64,000 bases of DNA, taken from Rusavskia elegans (Eukaryota; Ascomycota; Lecanoromycetes; Teloschistales; Teloschistaceae). Made by a program: the position numbers and the translations under genes. Numbering within the stretch: the first letter of the stretch is position 1; every line of letters begins with the position of its first letter. The stretch is taken from positions 1-64,000 of the forward strand of contig SAUG01000013.1 of NCBI GenBank assembly GCA_011316305.1, given 5' to 3'. Of this stretch, positions 48,788 through 61,090 are shown piece by piece. A model generated the notes under the pieces. That model was not told the origin of the DNA, ran no database searches, and saw only the letters and a list, made by a program, of their open reading frames with translations.

Positions 48788-49838
48788 TCACTCTATTCTA
48801 CCGTCGAGCGCCTCCTTAAAGAACTCGGCCGTCGCCGCCACGATCTCCTTCGACCCATCCCCTGTGGTAATATTGAGATGGCCCTTGCCCCTGGCCCAGT
48901 ACTCCCTCTTCGGGCCCTGGATTCTCGCAAAAGCCTCTCTCTGTTCTTCTGGGGGCGATATGTCATCTAATTCCGGAATGATCATCATAACCGGCGTCCG
49001 GATCATGCTCATATATTCTTTGGGACGGAACATGGCCAGCTTCTGATAGGTTTGCAGCATGATGCGGGCGCGAAAGTCGGGGTGACCCAGCTCTGTGGCG
49101 GCCTTCATGATATTGTAAGCCTCCATCCCGCCCGGACCTCCGGCGCCGGCCATGCCGATAGGGTTATCCCCTTTGGGAGTGAAGGGGACCAGCGAGTACG
49201 GCTCGTTGCCGCGAAGCTGTGATACGCGGTCCTTGATGAGCTGTGCGTAGGCCTTCTCTGCCTTATGAGGCTGGACATAGCTGAAGAGCGGGCATACCAT
49301 GATGACTGCCTTGGGACGTCGGTCGATTGCCGCCGAACATGCGCTGACAACAGCTCCGAAGGACATGCCCCAGAGCATGATGCAGCGGGAATTGATGCTT
49401 GGTAGGCCCGCCACGTAAGTGTAAATGTCTGCCGTTGGAACAATTAAATCTATCATCTCGGCTGATACCCCCCTTCCGACAATACTCACCCGATAAGTCC
49501 TCGGCCATCTGTAGCGGGTCGAGCAAGTTACGCGGTTGTCCACCACTGGCTCCAACGCCTCGCGCGTCATATAGGAGTACATTGTAGCCCAAGGACTGGA
49601 ACGCTTCTGCGACTTCTGGAAGCGTCATTTCTTTTACGCAGTTGAACTGTGTGCATCTGTGAGTTCCTTAACGATGATTTAACGATAGCGTGCATGGACC
49701 GCAAATGCGCAAGAAACTCACACCATGAGACATGATGATGGCCGGTGCTGGCCTGTCGACCGTGTAGAGCCATCCTGCGATGATAGTACCATCAATGGTT
49801 TTGCATTCGACCGACTGATGCCGCGGAGGAATAGCCAT
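48788..49838 (-). CDS. Alpha/beta hydrolase, intact, three exons
   Basis: Exons 49838-49722, 49646-49490 and 49428-48788, joined across introns of 75 and 61 bp with GTGAGT donors and CAG acceptors, give 304 aa with an open frame. The start MAIPPRHQSVECKTIDGT is preferred over an upstream in-frame Met because family members start shortly before the first strand. Catalytic features: nucleophile elbow GMSFGAV (Ser), Asp in IPELDDISPP, His in GKGHLNI. MSHGFNCVKEM supplies the oxyanion-hole HG. No signal peptide. It is an esterase/thioesterase-like protein of the type common beside fungal PKS genes. The neighbouring PKS has no release domain, so a role in product release or editing is plausible but inferred. 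Substrate unknown. Confidence 0.9.
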
Positions 49839-50690
49839 CGTAAGTTGATGGGAGGAAGAGTAGCGATAGCTGCTGATTTTCAATGTTCTCAAAACAAGAA
49901 ATCAAAGGATGTCACTTCCTTGGACCCGAGTCCTGTGTTCGGAGACCCAGGCGACAGATCGGGCCAATGGGTGACTAGAGGTTGGTCTCTAGATAAGATA
50001 GCGTGGTATGACTGCAGAAGTAGTCATGCTGTACTGTCAGTTTAGAGTTTCTTCTGATCCTGCGCCTGCTGTTGGAGTCGCCTCTACTCCGTACTGTTCC
50101 CCTAACGTACACGCGAGCCTCGTGTATTCCTTGCAACAGTAAGCGAAGTAAGTAATCATGCAGCTTTGAACACCCCACTTTGATGACAGTCTTACATACA
50201 GGTAAGCAGTGCCGATCATGTAAGCAAAACACCTGGCTCTAGAGCCACGATGAGTCTAATGATGCCAAGAAGAAAGATAACTGCTACAATAGTAGTAGCA
50301 ACAACAGATAAGCAATCATGGCAGCAAAAGTAATCTTACGAGGTTGATGAATTTTCGGCAATCCAACATAACCGTTGTATGCCGAAATCGCCTATCCATT
50401 TCCTTAGTACATTGGGCTAATTCCTTGTATCAATAGTGAGTCCACCGCCATGATGGATATAAGCTGGCTGTCAAAACTACCTGTGCGATATGGCAGTAGT
50501 GAGGTAATCCGACCGGATTGTTCTAAAACGAGCTTCAGGCATATATTATATTGGATCGTCGGCCATAGCACCAATTCCTCGCATGACGCATCCTTAGTTT
50601 TTAAATTAGATTTAATTTACTCGCGGATCCTTCAACATTTTCAACAGAACCCATTGCTCGGCTTGATAAGATATTCCTCTGGCCATCATC
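49839..50690. promoter_or_regulatory. Divergent promoter of hydrolase and PKS
   Basis: 852 bp between the two start codons, normal composition, no supported gene. It includes TATATTATA at about 50542-50550 followed by ATTGG (an inverted CCAAT) at 50550-50554, and a CCG-CGG palindrome at 50506-50519. The shared promoter suggests co-regulation. Confidence 0.6.
50506..50519. promoter_or_regulatory. Palindrome AATCCGACCGGATT, candidate Zn2Cys6 site
   Basis: Perfect 6-bp inverted arms with a 2-bp spacer, containing CCG-N2-CGG. Zn(II)2Cys6 regulators of fungal metabolite clusters bind paired CGG/CCG triplets. It lies 172 bp before the PKS ATG. No regulator gene is in the window, so the assignment is inference. 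Confidence 0.4.
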
Positions 50691-53600
50691 ATGACAAGGA
50701 CGCGGTACCAGCAAGAACCTGTCGCCATCGTGGGCTTTGCTGGCCGGCTCCCAGGCGGCAACCACTCTCCCCAGAAGCTATGGGACTTCCTGGAACGAGG
50801 AGGTATTGCGCCGAACAACGTACCCGCGACGCGGTTCGCCATTACCGGCCATTATGATGGTTCCCACAAGCCAGGAACTATGCGCCCCAAGGGGGGCATG
50901 TTCCTCGGAGACATTGACCTGGCCGACTTTGACGCCTCGTTCTTCGAGATCTCGGGTACCGAGGCTATTGCCATGGACCCAAATCAGCGTCAGATGCTCG
51001 AAGTGGTCTTCGAGGCACTCGAGAATGCAGGCATACCGCTGGAGAAGCTGGATGGGGCACCTGTGGCATGTTATGTAGGATCCTATGCCTCCGACTACGG
51101 TGACATGCAGAACAAAGACGCCGAGGATCGACCAGCCAATTGCTCTATCGGTGTCGGCCGTGCCATTATGGCGAATCGTCTCAGCTACTTCCTCAACATC
51201 AAAGGCCCTAGCATCACCATTGATACGGCATGCTCGGGGAGTTTGGTGGGCCTTGATCTGGCCTGCCGCTCGTTGCAGTCAGGCGAGGTTGACGCTGCCA
51301 TCATCGCCGCGAGCAGTCTGTACCTCAACCCGGATCATGTCATGGATGCCGGCAACGTGGGACAGGCACATTCGCCGTCAGCGCTGTGCCACACCTTCGA
51401 CGAAGACGCCGATGGGTACGTCAAGGCCGAATCGGTAAACTGTATGATTGTCAAGAGACTGCAGGATGCGATTCGAGATCGGGACCCAATCCGAGCCATC
51501 GTTCGGGGGTCGGCATCCAACAGGTTCGTACTGACATGAACATTGTGGACCAAGTTAACGTGGATCTCCTGCAGCAATGGACGGACAGGAGGCATTGCGA
51601 GCCCAAGCGCCGAGGATCAGGCCGCTGCCATCCGAGCAGCCTATGCCAATGCTGGCATCACCAACTTCAACGAGACGGCCTATCTAGAGTGCCACGGAAC
51701 TGGCACACAGGCTGGTGATCCAACCGAAGTCAGGGGTATTGCTAGCGTCTTCGCACCTACGCGTGATGCGGACAAGTCACTCATCATTGGCTCCGTAAGT
51801 ATCACTGATACAGGAACCCCTTTTTCTTGTCAATGGGGAGCTTCTTCGATCGAATGACACACTTATAGTAATGTAGATCAAGAGTAATCTCGGGCACGCG
51901 GAGCCGGCAGCCGCCATTAATGGAATTATGAAGGCAATCATGAGCATGGAAAAGGGCATTATCGCGGGCTGCCCTACCTTTATCAAGCCAAGCCCCAAGA
52001 GTACGTTACTTCACACGCACTTTGTCTTGTGCACGTCAAACTTACCGTGCCCATCGCATAGTCGACTTTGTTGGGAACAAGGTTAAGGTCTCGCGGACGG
52101 CCATTCCATGGCCCGATAAGGATTACCCCGTTCGTCGCGCCAGCATCAATTCCTTCGGATATGGCGGCTCGAACGCTCACGCCATCATCGAGCAGCCTAG
52201 CGTTGCCTCCCGGAATAACCACGTGTCTTCTTACAAGGCCGCGGACGAGGAAGACGACTCCGACGAAGAGAAGGAAAGTGCGAGACCGTACACTCTCGTG
52301 CTGTCCGCAAACGACACCACTTCACTCAAAGCTAACATTCAGGCGCTGTGCGACCACCTTATCAATCCGCGCGTCAAGGTGAACCTTTCCGATCTAGCAT
52401 ACACGCTGTCTGAGCGCCGGGCACGACTCTGGCACCGCGCCTTCGCTACTACGCGTACAACCGAGCTCAACGAGACCGATTTCGTCGCGGCCAAGAAGAG
52501 CTCGCAGCCGCCCAAGATAGGGATTGTCTTTACCGGCCAGGGCGCTCAGTGGCCGCAGATGGGCAAGGACCTGCTAGATTTCTTTCCCTGGACGCGGTCC
52601 ATCCTCGAGGAGCTTGACCAGGTGCTGCAGGCCCAGCCCGACCCGCCAAAATGGTCCCTCGTCGCCGAAATGGTCGAGGCTCGCACCGCCGAGCACCTGC
52701 GCCAGCCTGAGTTCTCGCAGCCCTTGGTCACAGCGCTTCAGCTATGCATCATGGCCGTGTTGGAGTCGTGGGGCGTCGAGCCCCGCGGTGTTGTGGGCCA
52801 CTCTTCTGGCGAAATTGCTGCTGCGTACACGGCTGGCTTCCTAGATCGGGCCAGCGCCATCAAGGCAGCATTCTACCGAGGCCGAGCCGCCGTGAATCGC
52901 AAGGCTGAAGTTGAAGCTGATGTCGGTATGCTTGCGGTGGGTCTCGGTGCCAAGGCCATTTCACCTTTCTTGGAAAAGTACGTCGGAAGCTTGTGGATTG
53001 CATGCTTTAACAGCCCCAGCAGCGTGACTATGTCAGGAAAGAAGCTAGCGCTCGAGGCTCTGGGTGAGGACATCAAGGCTGCCGGCCACTTTGCCAGATT
53101 GTTGCAGGTTGACCTGGCCTACCACTCGGAGCTCATGGGCGTGATTGGCGAGGAGTACTACAAGCTTCTGAACACGGACGACAAGTTCAGGCCGCTGGAC
53201 CGCTCGTCCAATGTTGCCATGTTCTCGTCCGTTACGGCCTCAAAGAAGGACACACTGGCCGATGCCCTTTACTGGAAGACCAATATGGTCTCTCCTGTCC
53301 GCTTCGCCGAAGCGCTCAAAGAATTAGTCACCCAAGTCTCGCCGGATATACTCATCGAAGTCGGCCCGTCGGGCGCTTTGGCAGGCCCCGTTTCCCAAGT
53401 CCTGAAGTCTCTGCCCAGCGGTGGAGACAGTTTGTACTACGCGTCATGGTCCCGGGGCGCCACCGCCGGCAAGTCTCTCTTCGATGTTGGAGGCCGCCTC
53501 TTCATCACAGGTGCCCCCATTGACATGTCTCGGGTGAACGAGTACGGCACCCGTACGACGCGCACCATTATTGACCTCCCTAACTACTCCTGGAACCATT

Positions 53601-56600
53601 CAATCAAGTACTGGCACGAGAATGCGGCGAGCAAAGACTGGCGATTCAGGCATTTTATCCATCACGATCTGCTTGGAAGTAAGATTCCAGGCACCTCCTG
53701 GCAAGCGCCAACTTGGCGTAAGCACCTAAACCTTGCCGACGTGCCGTGGCTACGCGACCACCAGATGGGGCCCGACATACTGGTGCCGGGTGCTGGGCTT
53801 GCTACCCTCGCGCTGGAGGCTATGTATCAGAAGCACTGCGCCCTCAATCCCGACGAGACCGTTTCCTCAGCAAACGATCTGTGCTACCGCTTCCGGAACG
53901 TCAAGTTTGAGCGCGCGGTGGTCGTCGAGGAGAACAAGCCGACCACGATTATGCTGACCCTGTCCAAGGTACCCGGGAGCAAGGACTGGCACGAGTTCTG
54001 CATCCGGACGACAGCAGCAGACGTCGTCTACGAGCACTGCAATGGCCTGGTCCGTGTCCAAGACCCGTTAGGCGACGACGAGGCACTCAAAGCTGCGGAT
54101 CTTACGCCCCTGAGACACCCTCAGTCGGCCAAACTGTGGTATAAGGCGCAGCGTGAGGTCGGCATGGGCTTTGGGCCAACATTCCAATTAATCAAGAGCG
54201 TCGAGACCGTCAGCGGAAGCCGCACGTGCCGTACTATCGTAGGCCTGGAATCGCCCCCGTCGAAATGGAACCCCCAGTCCTATTACCCGCTCCATCCTGC
54301 CGTGCTAGACAACTGTCTCCAGACGGCCACGTTCGCGAACGCCGCAGGCGAACGTAGCTTGGTCAAGGGCGTCATGATCCCGGCTCTAGTCGACGACTTG
54401 GTCATCAACAAGATGCCCCGGAACCTAAATGAAGGCTTGTCGGTCGCGGAGTCAGTATACACCGGTCGTGGCCGCAAGGATCTGCCTAAGAACTGGATCG
54501 CAAACGTCGCCATCCACGATCCAAAAAGCGGCGCACTGATCATGCGTTGCAAGGGATTGAACTACATCAGGCTTGATGTGGAGGAGAAGCCCGATCCACA
54601 CACGTTCCACGCCGTCACTTGGAAGCCGGACATCTCGCTACTGACTCAAGACCAGCTCATGTACCTTTCGTCCTCGGACGACGCCTCGACCAGCCTCGAT
54701 GTCATGGTCGACCTCATTGCGCACAAGAAACCCACCCTCAAGGTCCTCGAGATCAACCTCAGCGAGACAGACGACTCGAGTCTGTGGTTTCGAGGCCGCG
54801 ACGTATCAGTCAGAGCGGCGTATGCTCAGTACCACTTTGCCTCCTCTAACGCCAAGACCCTGGTCAGCGTCCAGACGGCGAATGAGTCCAGAAGGAACGC
54901 TGCGTTCCATCTAATGATCCCGAGCCAAGAAGCTCTAGGCCTGCCCACCGCTGGGCCGACCTACGATCTCGCCATTGTCAAGGCATCGGGAAAACCCGAC
55001 ATCGTGGCGGAAGATTTGTTTACGAACCTGAAGCCACTTCTCAAACCTGGGGCCTTCACGCTCCTAGTGCGCCTCGAGGACGCTCTTGATGCGAAGTCAG
55101 ATGACCTTTTCGAAATGATTGAGAAACCTGACACGCCTTCCGAAGCGTCTTCAGATTTCCAATCCAACGACACGTCCGTGACTTCATTGAGCTCGACGCC
55201 TTCACTAGAGAAAAAGGCGTCCGGGGAGGATTTCTGGAATCGCTGGAAGCTGCAGCGTCTTGCCGAGACCGAGGGTGTCTTCGGTTCGGTTATGGAGATT
55301 GCTCGCAGACTCAGCAGCAGCCCAGCATACCTATTCAGCAACGCCGTCGATGCGGAATCGGCTGATGATCCCTGTCACCTCATCGTTGCCCGTTTCGATG
55401 AGACGGCGCCCTTCCACGCGCCCTCTCTGCAAGCCATGTTAGAGGCATCGGGATGGACAATGAGCACTACCTCCATTGAGAGAATCGCCCTCACATCGGA
55501 TCATGAGCCCAGATCCATTGTACTAGTCCTGGATGAGCTTTTAAAGCCCGTGCTAACGCAGATCTCCGAAAACAAATGGAACGCCCTCAAGCAAGTCATC
55601 AGCATGGGGAAACCGCTTCTTTGGGTGACCAAGGGCGCGCAGACCTCTCGCGTCACCGAACCCAACAATGCGATGGTGCAGGGTCTGTTTCGGACAGTAC
55701 GACGGGAGGATCCCCAGGCAAAGTTAACAGCGCTAGACGTCCAGAGCGCCGCGAGCGCCGCGACGGGCTGGGCCCTGGTCGAGGTGCTCCGAAAGCTACG
55801 AACCGGTGTCGGCGCTGAGACCGAGTACGCCGAGCGGGATGGCATCTTATTCGTGCAGAGAGTAGTGCCAGACGCTCCCGTAAATGATTTCAAGGCGGCC
55901 GAGGGTGGGAATGGTTTGGAGCCCGTCGTCAAGAACCTCCATGAGACCGAGGCGCTGGTACGGCTCCAAGCCGAGAAGCTTGGCACGCTGCAGAGCTTGA
56001 TGTGGTGCGAGACGGATGTCGGCGAGGTACCGGTGGAGCCTGGTTGGGTTGAGATTGAGATAGTGGCTGGAGGTGTCAACTTCAAGGTAAGTGAGAATCG
56101 GTGACCCCCAGCCCTTTAAACCACAAAGCTCGCACCAGGTGCGCTGACACAATATACAACTGCAAAGGACGTTGCTGTGACTATGGGTATTATACCAGAG
56201 AACGAACACACAATCGGGTGTGAGTGCGCTGGTTATATCAGGCGCCTGGGGCCGGGCGTGACGAAGCACAAGGTCGGCGACCGTGTCTGCGCTCAGATCA
56301 GCGGCACCTACGCGAACCGCGTACCGTGTCCAGAAGAGCGTGCGAATGCCATTCCGTCCTGGATGAGCTATGAGGATGCGGCAACTATCCCCAATGTGTA
56401 CTTGACGGCCATGTACGGATTGTACGATCTTGGAGGCTTAGAAGAGGGCCAGGTGAGAACGATTTGATTCCTAGCTCCAGTAAAGGATGCTGAACGTCTC
56501 GCAGTCGGTTCTTATCCACTCGGCAGCCGGCGGTGTCGGAATTGCCGCGATCCAGCTTGCTCGGTACAAAAAGGCAGATGTGAGTTCCACGCTGATAGAT

Positions 56601-58471
56601 CAATTGTATACGAGAAGGAGCAGGCTGACAAGGAGCAACTCGCAGATTTTCGTCACCGTTGGCACCGACGAGAAGCGCGAGTACCTCGCGAACAACTTTG
56701 GCATCCCCCGGAACCGCATATTCTCTTCCCGCAACACGAAGTTCGCCGAAGAGATTCGGCGCGAGACGGGTGGTCGTGGCTGCGACGTCATCCTCAACTC
56801 CTTGATTGGCGAGCTGTTGGACGAGTCATGGAGGCTCACTGCCGATGGTGGTACTATGGTGGAGATTGGTAAGAGGGACATTGTCGACCGGAACACCTTG
56901 GCCATGGAGCCATTCGAAAGGAATTGCGCATTCCGCGGCCTCGACCTTGCGTACACCAAGGAGATCAGTAACGAGCTGATCGGAAGGTACGTTTTTTGTC
57001 CTTATTTCGCGATTCAGCTGTGTGCTGTCATCATCACCGACAGTACGTTAACCTCAACCATAGGCTCCTTGCCAAGATCTTCGACTTGGTCGAGGGCGGC
57101 CATGTCAAACCAATCCATCCCATCACCGTGTATACCCTCGACAAGGTTATTTCTGCATTATCCTATATTCGGAGTGGGCAGCACATGGGCAAAATTGTCG
57201 TCTCCAGTGGAGACAAGGAAGACACGCGGCTACCCATCAGACCGGCAATTCGTAAATTACAGTTGCAGTCCGATGCCTCGTACCTCATCGTCGGAGGCCT
57301 AAAGGGTCTCTGCGGGAGCGTCGCTGTTCATTTGGCAGGCCACGGAGCCCGCCACATCACTGTGATGAGCAGGAGTGGCACCAACGACGAGGCATCCGCC
57401 AGGATTATCCAGAACTGCGCCGCCTACGGATGCGAAGTCACCGAGGCCAAGGGCGACGTCGGCGATATGGACTTTGTTCGTCGTGTTTTCAAGTCTGCAC
57501 GTCCCAAGAGGATTGCCGGTGTAATTCAAGGAGCCATGGTCCTGAGGGTGAGTCGCTCAGGGTAACTGTGGTTTTGTGTGTTGTGCTCACATGATATGCA
57601 GGACAAACCGTACGAGATAATGACGCACGACGACTTCCACACGGCTATCCATGCCAAGATCGCGGGTACCTGGAACCTCCATCGCGCAGCACAGCAGGAG
57701 CAGAAGCAACAGCTCGACTTCTTCACCATGCTCTCCAGTATCTCGGGTGTCATGGGTAACAAGGGTCAGGCGAATTACGCGGCGGCCAATACGTTCCTCG
57801 ACGCCTTCGCCAGCTACCGCCAGGGGTTGGGCCTGTGCGCCAATACGGTGGACCTGGGCGCCATCGAGGGCGTCGGATACGTGGCCGAGCAGGGCGACGC
57901 CCTCGAAGCCCGCTTCGACAAGGGCCAGTGGACGCCTATCAACGAGAGCGTGTTACGCAGGATTATAAACTACTCAATCTTTCAGCAGGACAGTAGCTCC
58001 CCACTCGACGCCAGCAGCAGCGCGCAGCTGATCACCGGTCTCGCCTACCCTCTTACAGCCAAAGGATCCGACCTGGTGGAGGAGCCCCGTTTCGGCTACC
58101 TATTCAACAGCCATGCCGGCAGTGGTGGTGACGGCGACGACTCTGATAGCAGCAACGATCCGGCTGACCAGGCCATCAAGGCGTTCCGTATGATGCACGC
58201 ATCCGGGGTTGACGCGGCCGCCCTGACGAAGGTATCGGTGGGTCTGTTGCAATCTCAGATCAGAAAGGTGCTGCGTCTTGAAACAGAGATGGAGGAAGGC
58301 AAGCCGTTGATGGCATACGGTCTAGACTCGCTATCAGCCGTTGAATTGCGTGGCTGGGTCCGGCAGAAGCTAAGCGCGGAGCTGAGCACGCTTGACATCA
58401 TCAACGCGAGCTCCCTAATTGCCTTGTGCGAGAAATTGGTGTCGAGATTGCCGCGACCTGAGAGTAAATGA
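50691..58471 (+). CDS. Highly reducing type I polyketide synthase, intact, nine exons
   Basis: Exons 50691-51523, 51575-51794, 51877-52000, 52062-56086, 56168-56452, 56505-56579, 56646-56986, 57064-57547 and 57602-58471 join in frame to 2418 aa; every intron is GT-AG. Domains: KS about 8-435 (DTACSGS Cys181, His318 in ECHGTGT, His358 in SNLGHAEP); AT about 546-865 (GHSSG, Ser640; His747); DH about 928-1235 (His959, Asp1142); a decayed methyltransferase about 1240-1400 without the SAM glycine motif; ER about 1697-2015 ([15 protein letters not shown]); KR about 2038-2220 (GGLKGLCGS, Ser2175, Tyr2188, Asn2192); ACP about 2340-2412 (GLDSLS, Ser2372). No release domain. It should build a reduced, non-methylated chain by iterative elongation in the cytosol. 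The product is unknown. Confidence 0.93.
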
Positions 58472-59376
58472 TGTATTTGAGACGTTAGAGAATAGAGTAT
58501 CGCTTCTATCACCATCTCGCTTTCCAGATTTAAACTTACAATCCTTTTTCATTCTATACCATTCTCTCTCTCTTTCTCTTCTCTCACTCTCCTCGAGGAG
58601 AAGAAGTTCACGTTATCAATCATAGTCTGAATTTGTCACAGTCTTAAAACGTGCAGCCGGACCGAACATCCAAAGAGGAAAAAGGCGAGCAAGCGCATGG
58701 TAGAGAAGCAGAGCGGCCGGGGCAGAGGTGCGGCGTGTCCTACCTTGCGTGGCACAGAGTATGATGAATAATTGAGCTTCAAAGCGTGCACGGTAGTCTA
58801 TCGCAACCTTTCGATCGATGATGCGATAGCCTTTTGCCAGCACCGCCAGCACTGCAGGACCGCTGCTAATAGATGCCGTGAAGAATATAGACGGCGCAGG
58901 GTTGTAGCCAAGACCTCTGAGGTTACCAAGGTCGACAGCGTGATGCGTCAGACTTTGGACTCCATGTTAGTAACGATGCTTGTGGTATTGTGTGTTAAAT
59001 CCTCGAGGCGCTAAATGAGATAAGTCGTGAGCAGGATTGTAGTGAGCTTATGAGATTCATAGTTGCTGCTAAAACGAACCTATGGAGATGCTAATTTACA
59101 AGATGAGGCTGCCAAGAGCAAGGGGAGCTAGATATAATCAGGTAACCTTGCCGAGCTTGCCAAGATCTTGCCCAGATCCAACGCATGTGATTGGCTGAGC
59201 AGAATTCTACTCCATGACCTGCATGCATGCAGGCTCACATAAGTTGTTAGCTGAAGCTACCTTATCTTCTACCTATATACTTGTAAGCCGGAAGATTAGA
59301 TGATGAGGATTGATGATAATTGAAGATAATACGTGATTATTGTATAATATTAAAGCTGCTATACGGGAGTATCATA
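58472..59376. other. PKS 3' flank, no gene seen
   Basis: 905 bp of normal composition. A CT-rich stretch (TCTCTCTCTTTCTCTTCTCT) is at 58564-58583, probably in the 3' untranslated region. Short frames (the longest 80 codons, 58772-59014) have no motifs or start context. RIP bias begins at the TIR element that follows. Confidence 0.5.
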
Positions 59377-59948
59377 TCAGCGAATCCTAAAATGGATTTT
59401 CAGATTAGACCGGCTGACAGCTATCTCAATCTAAATAATCCAAAAATCCAAATAATCTAAAAATCTAAAAAGTGGATTTTCGATAGATTAAAGTTCTAAT
59501 AGTATCTATAATACGAATATCTATTTAGTAAATAGCTTAAAATAGGATCTATATATAAGCTAAAAATAAGCCTATATAATTTAACTTAAAAATAAAGTTT
59601 AGCGGCTGCCGCTAAAAGCGGAAATAATAGAAGTCGATTATCTATTTAATAAACTACGCTAGACCTAATCTAGTTAGATTCTAGTAAAGAAACCTAATAT
59701 TTTCGATCTAGACGAAGCTAGCCTAGCGTTATATTTAGATATATATAGGCCTACTAACTACTAATAAAGATTTAAACGAGTTTAAAATCGAATCTTTAAA
59801 TTTTTTTAGCCGTCTTAGCCGTTTAGCCGTCTTAGCCGTCTTAGCCGCGCAGCCACGTAGCTTCGGGTATATCCGAGACCGGCTGAGAACCGGCTAAGAC
59901 GGCTGAGACGGCTGAAACCGATTTCAAGCCGGTTTTGGAAAATGCTGA
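59377..59948 (+). mobile_element. Small TIR element, TCAGC-ended family, copy 3
   Basis: 572 bp flanked by TA (59375-59376 and 59949-59950), same orientation as 47004-47596. Ends TCAGCGAATCCT and AAAATGCTGA. The TTAGCCGTC-type tandem units lie at about 59808-59850. It marks the exact right border of the gene island. Confidence 0.8.
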
Positions 59949-61090
59949 TACTGGTAGGCCAAAAGCCGGTAAAACTTTATTAAATTATATATAGTTTTAA
60001 AAAAAATAGATTGACGAAACCGTCTATAAAATATTTATAAAAATTTAATACAGCTACGATTAAAATAATCTAATACTTTCGAAATATTATTAAATTTTTC
60101 AAATATAATTATATAAAAACGATTTTATTATAGTCGATTTTTTTAATTTATTTTCTAAAATCTATAACGATTCCGTAAATTATATATATATTTTTTAAAG
60201 TAAACTACTAAAATTTATATATATATTTCATTTCGAAAAATAATTATTAATAATTTTTAATTAATTTTTAATTTTCAAAAACGTTATAGAATATAAAAAT
60301 ACTTTATCTAACGTTTTCGATTTGATAGAAAAAAAAAGTTTAAAAATAATATTTTTTATTTTTTTTAAAACTTTTATAAAATTATCTTTAAATCATTGAT
60401 TTAAATAATATTTATATAAATTTTATAGAACGTTTTAGCGAAATATTCTACGATAAAATCTAGTTAGATAATAATTTTTCTTTTATTTTATACCGATTCG
60501 AATTTTTTAAAACTATTAATTATATCCGAAATCGTTTACTAATTATAGAAAAAATATTATTTCGTATAAATTCGATATAGAAAAATCTTTAAAATTTAAT
60601 TATATTAGAAAAATTCGCTATTTGGAATAGATTTAGATTCGAAAATTTATTTCTTACGCTAGATTTTATAGATTATTCGATATCGAAAAAGATTATATCT
60701 ATTAGATATTATATATTAATAGATAATTCAACGTCTTTTAATAAATATATCGATAATTGATTTTTTATTTTTTCTATAATCTGTTTTTTAATTTTCGTAG
60801 AAAAATAATAGTAGTTAATCGAATGATATATAGTAAATATAATGTTATAAATCGTCTATAATATTATTATAACCGATATCGTCTACTATAATTAATAGTA
60901 TTAAATATAATAAAATAATCGAAAATATCGAAATTAATCGTTTATCGGCTAAAATATTTTATATAAATCAATATACGAAATTAATATAAATTTCTATTTC
61001 TATTATATAGAATAAAGTAATTATAAAAGAGAATTTTTACTATTATTTAAAAATTCCAATTCCGATTAAATCAATAGTATTAACTATTGT
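59949..61090. other. AT-rich RIP-mutated tract, unassigned
   Basis: About 1.1 kb with no open frame over 60 codons, no terminal repeats and very few CA/TG pairs. Confidence 0.5.

Noticed and set aside
49725..50045. 106-codon frame opposite the hydrolase start
   Set aside because: Antisense to the hydrolase first exon and promoter; a shadow frame without motifs.
57991..58471. C-terminal thioesterase or reductase in the PKS
   Set aside because: The protein ends 46 residues after the ACP serine; there is no room for a release domain.
58772..59014. 80-codon frame after the PKS
   Set aside because: No homology recognised, weak context, alternatives in the same region; probably chance.
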